The notes beneath the pieces are model-generated. The model had not been told where the DNA came from, did no database searches, and was given only the letters and a program-made list of their open reading frames with translations. The translations under genes were made by a program, and so were the position numbers. Below, piece by piece: positions 51,001 to 61,976 of a stretch of 64,000 nt of DNA. The stretch's first letter is position 1; every line of letters starts with the position of its first letter. This DNA comes from Inia geoffrensis (Eukaryota > Chordata > Mammalia > Artiodactyla > Iniidae), in assembly GCA_036417435.1 (NCBI GenBank), contig CM070900.1:117940315-118004314 (forward strand). Direction: 5' to 3'.

Positions 51001-51846
51001 GTCATTTGTTTCTAGGTATTTTTTAATTTCCTCTTTGATTTCTTCAGTGATCACTTCGTTATTAAGTAGTGTATTGTTTAGCCTCCATGTGTTTGTATTT
51101 TTTACAGATCTTTTCCTGTAACTGATATCTAGTCTCATAGTGTTGTGGTCGGAAAAGATACTTGATACAATTTCAATTTTCTTAAATTTACCAAGGTTTG
51201 ATTTGTGGCCCAAGATATGATCTATCCTGGAGAATGTTCCACGAGCACTTGAGAAAAATGGGTATTCTGTTGTTTTTGGATGGAATGTCCTATAAATATC
51301 AATTAAGTCTATCTTGTTTAATATATCATTTAAAGCTTGGGTTTCCTTATTTATTTTCATTTTGGATGATCTGTCCATTGGTGAAAGTGGGGTGTTAAAG
51401 TCCCCTACTATGAATGTGTTACTGTCGATTTCCCCTTTTATGGCTGTTAGTATTTACCTTATGGCAAATAGTGGTAGTTATTTCCACTATTTTATGTTGG
51501 GTGCATAAATATTTACAATTGTTATATCTTCTTCTTGGATCGATCCCTTGATCATTATGTAGTGTCCTTCTTTGTCTCTTCTAATAGTCTTTATTTTAAA
51601 GTCTATTTTATCTGATATGAGAATTGCTACTCTAGCTTTCTTTTGGTTTCCATTTGCATGAAATACCTTTTTCCATCCCCTTACTTTCAGTCGGTATGTG
51701 TCTGTAGGTCTGAAGTGGGTCTCTTGTAGACAGCAAATATATGCGTCTTGTTTTTGTATCCATTCAGCCAATCTGTGTCTTTTGGTGGGAGCATTTAGTC
51801 CATTTACATTTAAGGTAATTATCGATATGTATGTTCCTATTCCCAT
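48019..51846 (-). pseudogene. L1 ORF2 pseudogene, full length
   Basis: ORF2p is the endonuclease/reverse transcriptase used by L1 and SINEs for target-primed insertion. The span of 3,828 bp equals about 1,275 codons, the usual length. Visible parts are the endonuclease N-terminus (LNVNGLNAPTKRHRLAEW, LQETHF), RIDHILGHK and SDHN, the RT region with NYRPISLMN and SGTRQGCP, and a C-terminal Cys/His knuckle ([18 protein letters not shown]). Breaks: stops at the odd insert near 51487, in-frame TAA at 50818 and TGA at 49879, TAG at 49510 followed by a frameshift before 49496, and a frameshift in an A-run near 48650. The RT box reads SADD (49729-49740) instead of F/YADD. Confidence 0.93.
51471..51495. 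repeat. 25-bp insert copied from ORF1 into the endonuclease region
   Basis: The 25 bases starting GTGGTAGTTATTTCC here are identical to 52486-52510 in the ORF1 part of the same L1, where they fit the coding sequence (read in reverse as KIVEITT). In the endonuclease they replace the normal bases and bring stops. The sister fragment at about 47370 shows the undisturbed form. Confidence 0.85.
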
Positions 51847-51904
51847 TTTCTTAATTGTTTTGGATTCATTATTGTAGGTCTTTTCCTTCTTTTGTGTTTC
51901 TTGC

Positions 51905-52803
51905 CTAGAGAACTTCTTTTACCAGTTGTTGTAGAGCTGGCTTGATGGTGCTGAACTCTCTCAGCTTTTGCTTGTCTGTAAGGGTTTTAATTTCTCCATC
52001 AAACCTGAATGAGATCCTTGCTGGGTAGAGTAATCTTGGTTGCAGGTTTTTCTCCTTCATCACTTTAAATATGTACACTTTAAATAAGCCAGTCCCTTCT
52101 GGCTTGCAGAGTTTCTGCTGAAAGATCAGCTGTTAACCTTATGGGGATTCCCTTGCATGTTATTTGTTGCTTTTCCCTTGCTGCCTTTAATATTTTTTCT
52201 CTGTATTTAATTTTTGATAGTTTGATTAATATGTGTCTTGACGTGTTTCTCCTTGGATTTATCCTGTATGGGACTCTCTGTGCTGCCTGGACTTGATTGA
52301 CTATTTCCTTTCCCATATTAAGGAAGTTTTCAATTATAAACTCTTCAAATATCTTCTCAGTCCCTTTATTTTTATCTTCTTCTTCTGGGACCCCTATAAT
52401 TCAAATATTGGTGCATTTAATGTTGACCCAGAGGTCTCTGAGACTGTCCTCAGTTCTTTTCATTCTTTTTTCTTTATTCTGCTCTGTGGTAGTTATTTCC
52501 ACTATTTTATCTTCCAGGTCACTTTTCCGTTCTTCTGCCTCAGTTATTCTGCTATTGATTCCTCCTAGAGAATTTTTAATTTCATTTATTGTGTTTTTCA
52601 TCATTGTTTGTTTGCTCTTCAGTTCTTCTAGGTGCTTGTTAAAGGTTTCTTTTATTTTCTCTATTTCCAAGATTTTGGATCATCTTTACTGTCATTATTC
52701 TGAATTCTTTTTCAGGTAGACTGCCTATTTCCTCTTCATTTGTTAGGTCTGGTGGGTTTTTGCCTTGCTCCTTCATCTGCTGTGTGTTCCTCTGTCTTCT
52801 CAT
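51905..52803 (-). pseudogene. L1 ORF1 pseudogene
   Basis: ORF1p is the L1 RNA-binding chaperone. The start codon lies at 52801-52803 (MRRQRNTQQMKEQGKN) and the stop at 51905-51907, about 300 codons, a normal size. The coiled-coil part is visible at 52401-52670 (EEL, NEIKNSLGGINSRITEAEER). The C-terminal RNA-binding part is at 52080-52316 (INPRRNTSRHILIKL, AETLQARRDW). Breaks: a frameshift between the N-terminus and 52670, an in-frame TGA at 52401-52403 (likely CGA to TGA decay), and a TAA at 52080-52082 beside a short local duplication of TTTAAAGTG. Confidence 0.9.
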
Positions 52804-53304
52804 TTTGCTTAACTTCCTGTGTTTGGGGTCTCCTTTTCGCAGGCTGCAGGTTCGTAGTTCTCATTGTTTTTGGTGTCTGCCCCCAGTGGCTATGGTTGCT
52901 TCAGTGGGTTGTGTAGGCTTCCTGGTGGAGGGAATTGGCGCTTGTGTTCTGGTGGATGAGGCTGGATATTGTCTTTCTGGTGGGCAGGACTGTGTCCGGT
53001 GGTGTGTTTTGGGGTGTCTGTGACCTTATTATGATTTTAGGCAGCCTCTCTTCTAATGGGTGGGGTTGTGGTCTCATCTTGCTAGTTGTTTGGCATAGGG
53101 TGTCCAGCACTGTAGCTTGCTGATTGTTGAGTGGAGCTGGTTCTTAGCGTTGAGATGGTGACCTCTGGGAGAGCTTTTGCCGTTTGATATTACGTGGAGC
53201 TGGGAGGTCTCTGGTGGATCAATGTCCTGAACTCGGCTCTCCCACCTCAGAGACACAGGCCTGACACTCTGCCGGAACACCAAGACCCTGTCAGCCACAT
53301 GCCT

Positions 53305-53370
53305 GCTAGTGTTGGAGGGTCTCCTGCAGCAGTGGGGGGTGGTTGTGACTCACCGTGGGGACAAGGACCT
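53305..53370 (+). mobile_element. Small L1 5'UTR piece, apparently inverted
   Basis: CCTGCTAGTGTTGGAGGGTC and GACTCACCGTGGGGACAAGG match, from memory, an L1 5'UTR in the forward sense, opposite to the adjoining L1. That is the arrangement expected from 5' inversion by twin priming. The orientation claim rests on recall of the consensus only. Confidence 0.4.
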
Positions 53371-53429
53371 AAAAATATCTTTAATATTTAAAAAAGGAAC
53401 TCAAGTCTAGTGTTAGAACTCAAAACTAG

Positions 53430-53528
53430 TGTTAGGTTTTCAAATGTTAGAGTACAAAGGAATCACCTGGGAGAATGATAAAAAAGCAAATTCCTGTACT
53501 TCATATCCAGAGATTTTGATTTGGTAGG
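53430..53528 (+). mobile_element. MER5A-like DNA transposon, left part
   Basis: CAAAGGAATCACCTGGGAGAATGATAAAAAAGCAAATTCC and GAGATTTTGATTTGGTAGG match MER5A, a short non-autonomous hAT (Charlie) element. It is split by the LTR at 53529-54045. Confidence 0.75.
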
Positions 53529-54045
53529 TATATTATTTTCCTAGTGCTATTATAATAATTTCCCACAAATTTAGTGGCTTAAACAACACAAATTTATCTC
53601 TCAGTTTTGTAGGTTAGAAGTCCAACACTGGTCTTGCTGGGTTAACATCAAGGTGTCAGCAACACTGTATTCCCTTCTGGGGGCTCTAGAGGAACATCTG
53701 TTTCCTTGCCCTTTCCAACTTCTAGAGGCTGCCCACATTCTTTGGCTCATGGCCATGTCTTCCATCTTCAAAGCCAGCAACAGTGCATTGCTTTGTACTG
53801 TTCTTCCATAGTTTTTCTCAGAATGATTTTCCTTTTCTGCCTCCTATTCTACTTTTTAAGCACACTTGTAATTACAATGGACCCACTGGGTAATCTAGGA
53901 TCCTCTTCCTACTTTAGGATCAGTTGACAAGCAACCTTAATTCTACCCACATCTTTAATTCTCCCTGCGTGTAGCATAACATAGTCACTGGTTCTGGGGA
54001 TTAGAATGTGGGCATTTTTAGGGGGTCATTATTCTGCCTACCACA
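53529..54045 (-). repeat. MLT1-type solo LTR, reverse, inside MER5A, with perfect duplication
   Basis: It reads in MLT1 order in reverse: TTCCTAGTGCTATTATAATAATTTCCCAC, TTGTAGGTTAGAAGTCCAAC, CTTCTAGAGGCTGCCCACATTC, TTGTAATTACAATGGACCC, and TCATTATTCTGCCTACCACA at the end. The 5-bp GTAGG at 53524-53528 and 54046-54050 is a perfect target-site duplication of the length made by ERVL/MaLR integrases. The 73-residue frame at 53706-53927 is inside it. Confidence 0.93.
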
Positions 54046-54050
54046 GTAGG

Positions 54051-54150
54051 ATTGGGGTGGCGGAGCCCAGGAGACTGGCCTTTTAACAGTCATCCCAGCT
54101 GATTTTAATAAAAACAGTCACAACAACACACTTTGAGACACACACCTTCC
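54051..54150 (+). mobile_element. MER5A-like DNA transposon, right part
   Basis: ATTGGGGTGGCGGAGCCCAGGAGACTGG, CATCCCAGCTGATTTTAATAAAAACAGTC and CACTTTGAGACACACACC complete the element started at 53430. Confidence 0.7.
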
Positions 54151-55140
54151 TCTAGATATTTAAACATAACAGGGATATTTGTTCAACTTTGGAATTCAAA
54201 CAAACACAGTAGAGGTGGTTTAAACAGCAGAGTTGATGCAAAGAGAAAATTAAAATTAGACTCCAATCTTAAACATGGTTATCTAAAAAGAGCTGTTTAC
54301 ATGGGAAAAAGGTATTGGTAGATTTCTTGATTTTTATAAGGGTTTTATTCTGAGGTGCTGTAGGATGAAAATATAGTTTTACAATTCATTTTAAGAAATA
54401 TTTTATAGTCTAAATACCAAACATCATAAAGACAACTATAATATAATTAAGATATGAAAATAAAATCATTACTCAGTTGTAACACTATACTTGGCTAGAT
54501 GTTCTTTATTCTATGATTGGTCCAATTTATTTCCACATATACATATTATTTACCTCCCCTCCCCATATATATTCAGCATTCTCAGGACATCCTGAAGTAC
54601 TCTTTTCTATCTTCCCAAATCTGTAACTGTGCTAGGAATAGTCTCTAATCCCTTAATATGTGTTATTGAAAAGATTGAGTTTGCTGAGAGTTATATTATT
54701 TACAAAGATGAATTCAGCAATTTGTTTGTAGAGTTTATCCCAGTTTAACCACCTACTTTTGTAGAGTCTGTTTATCAGTCTATTCTTCACAAGTCATATT
54801 CTTTCAAAACTCAAGAAAAATTACTTTAAAAAATTCTGTTTGGAAAAGTAGTCATGAGATTTAGTAAGAGATGAATGATAGCAATAAGCATAATATGTTT
54901 GAAGAGTGGGTTTCAACATTTTAGTTCCCCTATTCTTTAAAATATAAAATATTTAAATCTACTTATATGCTTAATTTTTATAAAGTAAAGTATCTTTTTA
55001 GAGCTAAAGCACAGAAAAGCTATTTACAGTATTGCTGTGCCAGAATAAAGAACTTTAGAGAATCGGTGAAGTTTTAATGAACGAACACATCAAGTAATTT
55101 AACCAATATTTAGTCAAATCCAACTAACCTGAAATGTTAA
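54151..55140. other. AT-rich sequence without recognised gene
   Basis: No motif or repeat recognised. Largely AT-rich. Confidence 0.45.
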
Positions 55141-55144
55141 CTGA

Positions 55145-55330
55145 ATTTCATTCTCATAATAATCCATGAGTAAAGTATAATTATCCATAATTTCTTAATG
55201 CAGAAATATGCTATGTTGAGTGATCTCTCCTTGCTCTCATAACTATTAAGTGGTAGAGCTAAGTAACTGTTCAAACTTGGGTCTCTGATTCCAAGGTAAA
55301 TCTCTTAATAGTATAGTCAAGCTTCTATAT
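55145..55330 (-). repeat. MIR SINE, reverse, diverged
   Basis: TCATTCTCATAATAATCCATGAG, TTAAGTGGTAGAGCTAAG and CAAACTTGGGTCTCTGATTCC follow the MIR order in reverse. Confidence 0.6.
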
Positions 55331-56654
55331 GTTTTTTCACTATGCTAATTATTATTATTTGGAGGAGAGAAAAAGTTTCATTTTATTTATAACTGAATGA
55401 GTACTCACTAATACACAAGGATAGAAGGCAGATTCTGGGTAGGGAAAGGTTGGCCAGTATTTGGCCCAGGAGTTGAGAGGTGATGCCTTTTAGGTCTGGC
55501 TCTGTTACATGCTGAACTAAAGAGCTGATTTCCAGAAATTAGTAATCAGTATAGAGTTAGTATTAGGGCTTTTAGTCCATAATTTCAAGTAGTTCGGTAT
55601 CCTGCAAGTCATTGGAAAAAAATGCCCTTTATATTTAGTGATTACTTCCATAGGAAACTTTTTTGGGTAGTCAGGTATTTCAGTTATCGAGACATATGTT
55701 TACTTTTACTGTTTTGTCACATAGCAGCTGTGCTGTTCCCAGCTGTAGAAAATGGAGCCCAGCAGAGTCCAGTTCCTGAGAGCATGGGATGTGAACATAT
55801 TTCTGTACCAGACCATGGCCTGGTCAGTAGCCATGACCCCATCAGGATGAGGCATCTGGAACAGGCCCTCCCCCAGCGCCTCACGCTAGGTGCTTTGAGG
55901 GCCACAAATCAATTCCTAAAATGCTGATTATCCAAACAATCAGATTAGTATAATTCCTGAATCCCTCTAAGGTGGTAATTAAGAAACTTTTAAGTCAGCA
56001 CCAAATAAGTCAAATAAGGTAATTAATATGTCTTTTGGACCTGGAATTCAATCAGCATTATCCTATGAAATTTAAGTATTATATAACTCAGTTTATCAAT
56101 CTAGAGTACCGTTAAGCAGTGTCTTTTTGGAAGTATGGGACATTTACCACTGATAACATCCAAGATGATATTAAGAGGCACCAGACATGACATAAAATTC
56201 ATGAATATGGCGTTAACTAGCACTGGATCACATGAGGACAGTGTTATTTTTCTCTGCAAACACCTTTCTATCCTTGTGATTATATCAAGGAGAAAGTTGT
56301 AGTTTGGTGTTAATCTGAATCTAAGCTTCTCAAATCCTCCATTTTAACAAGACAGAGCAGGCTCTGACAGAGTTTTCATCAGGTAAGATAATAGCTAAAA
56401 TATATTACCATGTTTTGTTATTTTTATTACATTGTGTTAATATTTACTGTTACTTTCTATTTGTGGCAAATGGTTCTGGTTTTCTATTTGTGGTAATGAT
56501 GCAAAGTTTCTTATTTATATAAATGTATTAAGTAAAGAACAGTGAATAAATTTCAGAAAAATATGATAGTATGAGTGATAGTAAGATGAGGCAAAAAGTA
56601 ATGAGGAAATAGAAATGACTGAAGATTAGCAAACACTGGCATAGAATAACAGGA
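55331..56654. other. No recognised gene; one GC-richer island
   Basis: At 55720-55920 the sequence is less AT-rich (CTCCCCCAGCGCCTCACGC, GCCATGACCCCATCAGG) and open both ways: a 101-codon forward frame 55622-55927 and a 62-codon reverse frame 55717-55905. I recognise no domain. It could be an old repeat, a decayed retrocopy or a conserved element. Flanks are AT-rich. Confidence 0.35.
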
Positions 56655-56795
56655 AGAAAGCTGACCTAGTTGTCTGGAAGGGATTCTGCCACAAACCTCT
56701 TAGTAAACTTGGGCACATCACTTAACATTTCTGGGTCTCAGCTTTCATGTCCTCTATTCGAACAGTTTGCAATAACATCTGAAATATAATTTTAG
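56655..56795 (+). repeat. MIR SINE
   Basis: GAAGGGATTCTGCCACAAACC, TAAACTTGGGCACATCACTTAACATTTCTGGGTCTCAG match the MIR core in forward orientation. Confidence 0.75.
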
Positions 56796-57449
56796 TGGTA
56801 AAGCTAAAAGTGAGGTTAAGATCAATTCTGTTGGCTGGAAATATATTTTCAGGCCTATTAGATGTTGTGCATATGTGTTTTCATCCCTGATTTTGGAGCA
56901 AGTCTCTCCAGTGATCAAGTCTCCAAAGTCCATTTTCTGTCTTCCTTTTCTTTCTAATCAATGTTTATCAGGAGATTACCACCAATTGGATTTCCTCTCA
57001 GATAGTTGCTACTATGGAATGTGATCTGGTGTACACATCATACGGGAAAGGTTATACCACATAACAGCCTAATGAATTATGCCCCTCTGAAATATTAGTG
57101 TGTTTTAACTGTGTACCCTTAGGAATGACAATCCAATGAACCAAGGGATGACTATAATAATGGAGTATTGGGCCCATGGAAGAAATTTGGAGAGGATTTT
57201 CTAATGCTCCTTAAAAAACATCATTTAGGCAACTATCCATGTCATTTACATATAGCAAATCCAAATTCATCTCATCTTATTGCAAGGCAAGGAGAAAATG
57301 AATACTAAAGTTAAAAAGATCTTGGGTTCTAAATAGGAGAAGGAATTGGGATTCTGAATAGTGGAATATATACCCTCTCTTCTGTTAGACAATGTCTTTT
57401 TTTTTCCCCTAAATGAAGGCAGAGAATCTTTTTCTTTTTTTTTTTTTTC
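56796..57449. other. No recognised feature
   Basis: AT-rich, with T-runs near 57398-57405 and 57436-57448. No gene or repeat named. Confidence 0.45.
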
Positions 57450-58010
57450 ATGACCAGGTAAAATTTATTCCAGAAAATAAGGAACCATATTAATGTAATT
57501 CACCATATTATAAATTCAAGTAAAAACATCAAACAATTATCTCCATAAATGGTAAAAGATCTTCAACACTATTTAATACTTATTTAAAAAACCTATTATA
57601 TATACATTTACATAATGAGAACTCACTAGGTATCTTCCAAGTCAGAAGTAAGGCTAACATGCCCTCTACCACCACTACTATTTACAGCTGTGCTGGAGTC
57701 ATGAGCCATGGTCATTTGAAAAATGAAAACAATTAAAAGCATAAAAAATGGGTGGCAAACAAGTAAAATTATCATTATTTTGTAGAAGACATGATAGTGA
57801 ACTTTCCAAACCTAGAGAACCAAAGATAAAACTAACACAAACATTAAGGAAATTAAATAATCTCTCAGGATATAAGATTAGCACACAAAAGTAAATAGCC
57901 TTCACAAACACAAATTGATACCAGTTAGAAGATATATTGAAAGAGAAAAACCCACTTACAGTAACAAAAATAAAAGACACTTAGATATAAAGTTTAAAGA
58001 GAAACTTCAA
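57450..58010 (+). mobile_element. Old L1M fragment, reverse-transcriptase region
   Basis: ATTAATGTAATTCACCATATTATAAATTC, CTACTATTTACAGCTGTGCTGG and TTTGTAGAAGACATGATAGTG (the position of the ADD box, decayed), followed by TATAAGATTAGCACACAAAAG, follow L1 ORF2 through the RT active-site region. All frames are broken. Confidence 0.75.
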
Positions 58011-58554
58011 AACTGTCCTGAAGCTGAGAGAGAGGGAGAAAGAGAGAGAGAGACCCCACAACGAAAAGAAAGACATTACCTCTTCTTGGATAGGGCAATT
58101 TAGCATCATAAATATACACCAGTGAGAATCTTTGTTTTTCACCTGCTATATTACCATGATTTCAGAGTTTATATGAAAATACCTTCATGTTTTCCATAGG
58201 CTCAGTTTCTCTGCAAAGTTTTTGAAAGATTCCATCTAATGATATCGTCAAGGTCCATATGTTAGTATTTATTGGAAAGTGGAAATGAAAGTATCATTTC
58301 TCTTCTTGTCTTAATTTTAGTCTAGAATTTCCAGTTCTAGCACTACTTCTGCCTCAAACATACTTTTTTTTTTTTTTTTTAAAGGAGCACTCTCTGCCCC
58401 TAGGCTAATCCCAACACGGTCCCATCACACAAGTACTAGCCTTCAGGTATGGGTTGGCAAAATACTTGCCAGAGATTCTTCTTGTTGCTTTTGACATTCA
58501 GGTAGGCCTTACCTCTGAAGGACTCACCAAACAATTTAAAGAAAGGCAATTTCA

Positions 58555-58757
58555 GGCTTCCCTGGTGGCTCAGTGGTTGAGAGTCCGCCTGCCGATGCAG
58601 GGGACACGGGTTCGTGCCCCGGTCCGGGAGGATCCCACAAGCCGCGGAGCGGCTGGGCCCGTGAGCCATGGCCGCTGAGCCTGCGCTTCCAGAGCCTGTG
58701 CTCCACAACGGGAGAGGCCACAACAGTGAGAGGCCCGCGTACCGCAAAAAGAAAAAA
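58555..58757 (+). mobile_element. Young CHR-type SINE
   Basis: Very similar to the copy at 28535-28730 over its whole length: head GGCTTCCCTGGTGGCTCAGTGG, A box TGGCTCAGTGG (58566-58576), B box GGTTCGTGCC (58609-58618), end GCGTACCGC and an A-rich tail. Flanks AAAGGCAATTT and AAAGGCATTTT look like an imperfect target duplication. Overlapping frames (58436-58869) are SINE sequence. Confidence 0.95.
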
Positions 58758-58759
58758 AA

Positions 58760-59985
58760 AGGCATTTTTTTCTCTTCCCACATACATGTTTCATTGTCCT
58801 CTTCTCTTCCACACCATTAATCAAAAGTTGATTTTGGGACTCCTACAATTTCAGCCTACTTTTGACTGAGATCAGTGTGATCTTCCTTAACTACATTTTC
58901 CCTTGGCTCTGCTCTATGTGATTTTGTTTCTCCTACACTAGAAAATTGTTATTTCTTCTTGGTTGGCTGGCTTCCTAGTAGATCCTGATATTCAAAAACA
59001 GGTTAGGTTCGTTTAGTCCATGTCTGTCAAGGTCTAGTTCTTTGGGTGGAGGAAATGATTTAAATGAATCTCACCCACTTGGAAACAGCTCCATCAAAGG
59101 TTGCTTACAAAATAAGGCAGATGGATTTCAAAATTGCTGTCTTGAATGTATACTATGGCCAAGTATACTGCCAAATTTTTCATTACCTTAAATGTCTGTT
59201 TGTTTCAGCTGTTTCTCACCATCTAGAACATGAGACTTCAATAAGAACTATTTCTACATATTCCGCTCTTTGCCCATTGAGCATTTTTATTCATAATTAA
59301 GAAAAACATTGCAAGTATAAGCCACCCCCAAAACACAATTTGTATTAGGATCACCTCCAAAAGACACAGGCAGTGGGAAAAGTAGCCTCTTTCCCTTTTA
59401 TGTATTTGTCATGCTAAACTGTAACTTCATCTTGAATAAACTATTTTTCTGAAGTAGGGGAGCAAGATACTGTAGGGAAGGGGAGGAGTGGAATTTGGAA
59501 ACTGTCTTTACATCCAATTACACAGCTGTACTTGGTTGTAGTTTAAGATACTACAAATCTGGCTTATAGTGTGTATGTATGTATGCATGTATGTACGTAT
59601 TTAATTTAGACCATTGGTCACGTTATAGGATTTTCTGGGACTGTTTCTCTGAACTCAGAGGATTCAAGAGAAGGTTATCTCCAAGTACATTCATAATAAA
59701 ATAACAATGACTAAGGGCTTAGTTGTGATTATCTGTGTTTTCAGGCTCATTCCTTTTATGGATTAATGTGAAGAAAAGTTAAAGTAGAAAGCTGAGGAAA
59801 TAGGTAGCTTCTACCTAAAATATCTCAGACACTAATACAATTAAAAATTTTTTCAAATCATTTGTGTTGCTCCAGTTGACTAAATTATATGCTGTACTAC
59901 AGACTTTCTACTTTGACATCCAGGCCTGATTTAGTGTGCTTGGTAGGCTAAATAGTTACCAATGAGTTTGGTACTTTGGGGGCAA
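58760..59985. other. No recognised gene
   Basis: Plain AT-rich sequence with a short TATG tetranucleotide run at about 59571-59600. The 78-codon frame 59064-59300 has no known motif. Confidence 0.45.
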
Positions 59986-59989
59986 ATGA

Positions 59990-60170
59990 TCCAATGGTTC
60001 AAAATGCACATCCTGAATGTTGTCTTTGCTCTACGGTTTTGAACAGGTCACTTCACCTCCCTTAGTTTCAGTTCCCTCATCAGCAAAATGGGAGAATAAT
60101 GCCCATCTTGTAGAGAGGCTTACTGTAAAGAAAAAAGACGATGTATATGAAATGTACAGTGCATGGTAAT
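59990..60170 (+). repeat. MIR SINE
   Basis: GAACAGGTCACTTCACCTCCC, TTCAGTTCCCTCATCAGCAAAATGGGAGAATAATGCCC and a decayed TATATGAAATGTACAGTGC follow the MIR order. Confidence 0.8.
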
Positions 60171-60784
60171 ATTGGTATTTTAAAAATGTTATTAATTATA
60201 GTGATTCATTGTATGTAAGAGTAAGATGAAGTCTGGTATATATTATTTCTAGATGTCAGTAGAATAATTATCATTGCTCAAACCAAAGCCAATTCCCAGT
60301 TTCTAGCCCTATGGCTGGGCATTTTTTCCTGCTACTGTAATAGTGTTGGAGTCATAAGCCTTGCTTTTAATTCTATGTTTGCAAGTAGAACAATTAGTAA
60401 TGGCTTTATAAAGATGACAAGTTTGTAAAGATTTTACAAGTCTACTTGGAAGATAAATCAAGCAGATAGGAATGCTTTCAATACTCATTTTCTTACCTTG
60501 GTAACTGATTCTTTTACTTTTAAGACTCATAATGTAATTTCAGTTCTATAAAAACCAACTAACAACTTAAATAATACATCTGACTCACAGACATCAATCT
60601 GGATTATCATGTATATAGTTCAACAAAAAAAGAATGGAAGGCTTTCTCTTTCTAGGACTTATTAGGCTCCTTGATGAATATTTATTAACAGTCCATGGAG
60701 TATGACATATGGTCTGATTGCAAGATGCATAATCAAAGTTCTAAGAGCATATGATAAAGTTAATCCAGAAAACTACAAGACTGA

Positions 60785-60925
60785 TTCCACAGCATTGCAT
60801 AATAGTGCTAAGTTCCATGAAGGCAGGATCTCTGTTTAGTTAACTGCTACATTTCCAGGGCTTAAAACAATTCCCAGAACAGAATAAGGACTAAATAAAT
60901 ATTTGTTGAATAACTGAGCTTAGAC
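60785..60925 (+). repeat. L2 3' end
   Basis: AGTTCCATGAAGGCAGGATCTCTG, CAGGGCTTAAAACAATTCCCAGAACAG and AATAAATATTTGTTGAATAA are the L2 tail. Confidence 0.78.
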
Positions 60926-61614
60926 TTATGATATTAATAAGCAGATCTTTTACATTTTGTGTTTGTGTCTTAAAGCCACCCCAGTGTAATATGTGAATTT
61001 GATATTATCACTTAAAAAAATCATTGAATAAAAAATGCACTTTTGTAATAGAAAAGTAAGCCCTTCTTAAGTAAGTCTTTATCTATCTGAAATAAATTAT
61101 AACAGCGTAGGTTTTCTCCAGAAAAATAATAAAATATAAGTAATTAAGTAATTTTAAAGTGTTTTATTTTGGCATTCTGTGTGTCTGTGTGTGTAGGGAA
61201 TATTCCCTATACACATATATACTAAATACTTAAGTATAATAGCTAATTACTTGATGAGATGAAGATACTCTCTAAATAAACATTTATTTGAAGAGATCTA
61301 TCACTGTGCCTAGAACATGGTAAGTGCTCAGAGACTATTTCTTGGCTGGATGAAATGTCTTTTATGTGTGTACACGTTCTGTTTCCAGTATACCTGTTTA
61401 TAATACATATAAATTTTTGGTGTATTCTGAGAGTATAGAGTAAATCAAATAATATTACAAGTAAAACTGAACCAGACTATTCTGGAACACAGAACACATT
61501 AGATTAGCCAAATTATTTAAATCACTAGACTTTTAGCCTCTAGGATACAGATTGTAGATTCCTAAGTTTATTTTTAAGGATGAAATGTGTAATTAAAAAT
61601 ATTACTCTAACATT
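60926..61614. other. AT-rich sequence with a MIR/L2-type scrap
   Basis: CACTGTGCCTAGAACATGGTAAGTGCTCAGAG at about 61302-61333 is the usual MIR/L2 3' core. The rest is AT-rich with no feature. Confidence 0.55.
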
Positions 61615-61976
61615 TCCAGTGTTAATTTATTTATTTTTATAAACTTATTTATTTATTTCTTTTTGGCTGCATTGGGTCTTCGTTCCTGCATGCGGGCTTT
61701 CTCTAGTTGCCGCAAGCGGGGCTACTCTTTGTTGCATTGTGCGGGCTTGTCATTGCAGTGGCTTCTCTTGTTGCAGAGCACGGGCTCTAGGCGTGTGAGC
61801 TTCAGTAGTTGTGGCTCATAGGCTCTAGAGCACAGGCTCAGAAGTTGTGGCATACAGGCTTAGTTGCTCCACGTCATGTGGGATCTTCCCGGTCCAGGGC
61901 TCAAACCCGTGTCTCCTGCATTGGCAGGCAGATTCTTAACCACTGTGCCAACAGGGAAGTCCTCCAGTGTTAATTT
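61615..61976 (-). mobile_element. Long, older CHR-type SINE with perfect target-site duplication
   Basis: Reverse copy of the long SINE type also at 17717-18058: GGCTGCATTGGGTCTTCG near its tail, TCTAGTTGCCGCAAGCGGGGC, CACGTCATGTGGGATCTTCCC, and the head reading in reverse as GGACTTCCCTGTTGGC. The tail is a TTTA-rich stretch. The 14-bp duplication TCCAGTGTTAATTT at 61615-61628 and 61963-61976 is perfect. Confidence 0.94.

Larger units (their letters stand above)
47866..53304 (-). mobile_element. Nearly complete L1, reverse
   Basis: The element begins at a 14-T run (its A tail) and contains, in reverse, a short 3'UTR, all of ORF2, the spacer, all of ORF1 and about 500 bp of 5'UTR. The 3'UTR stops after GAGAGGCATGGACAT plus a few bases, so roughly the last 240 bp found in the tails at 27.4 and 43.8 kb are missing. 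It is the least decayed L1 in the window, but both ORFs are disrupted, so it is not active. Confidence 0.93.

Noticed and set aside
46055..53396. ATTTAAAAAAG at 46055-46065 and 53386-53396 as a target-site duplication of the whole L1 block
   Set aside because: The match is an A-rich 11-mer likely by chance, and it lies 15-34 bp away from the actual L1 edges on both sides.
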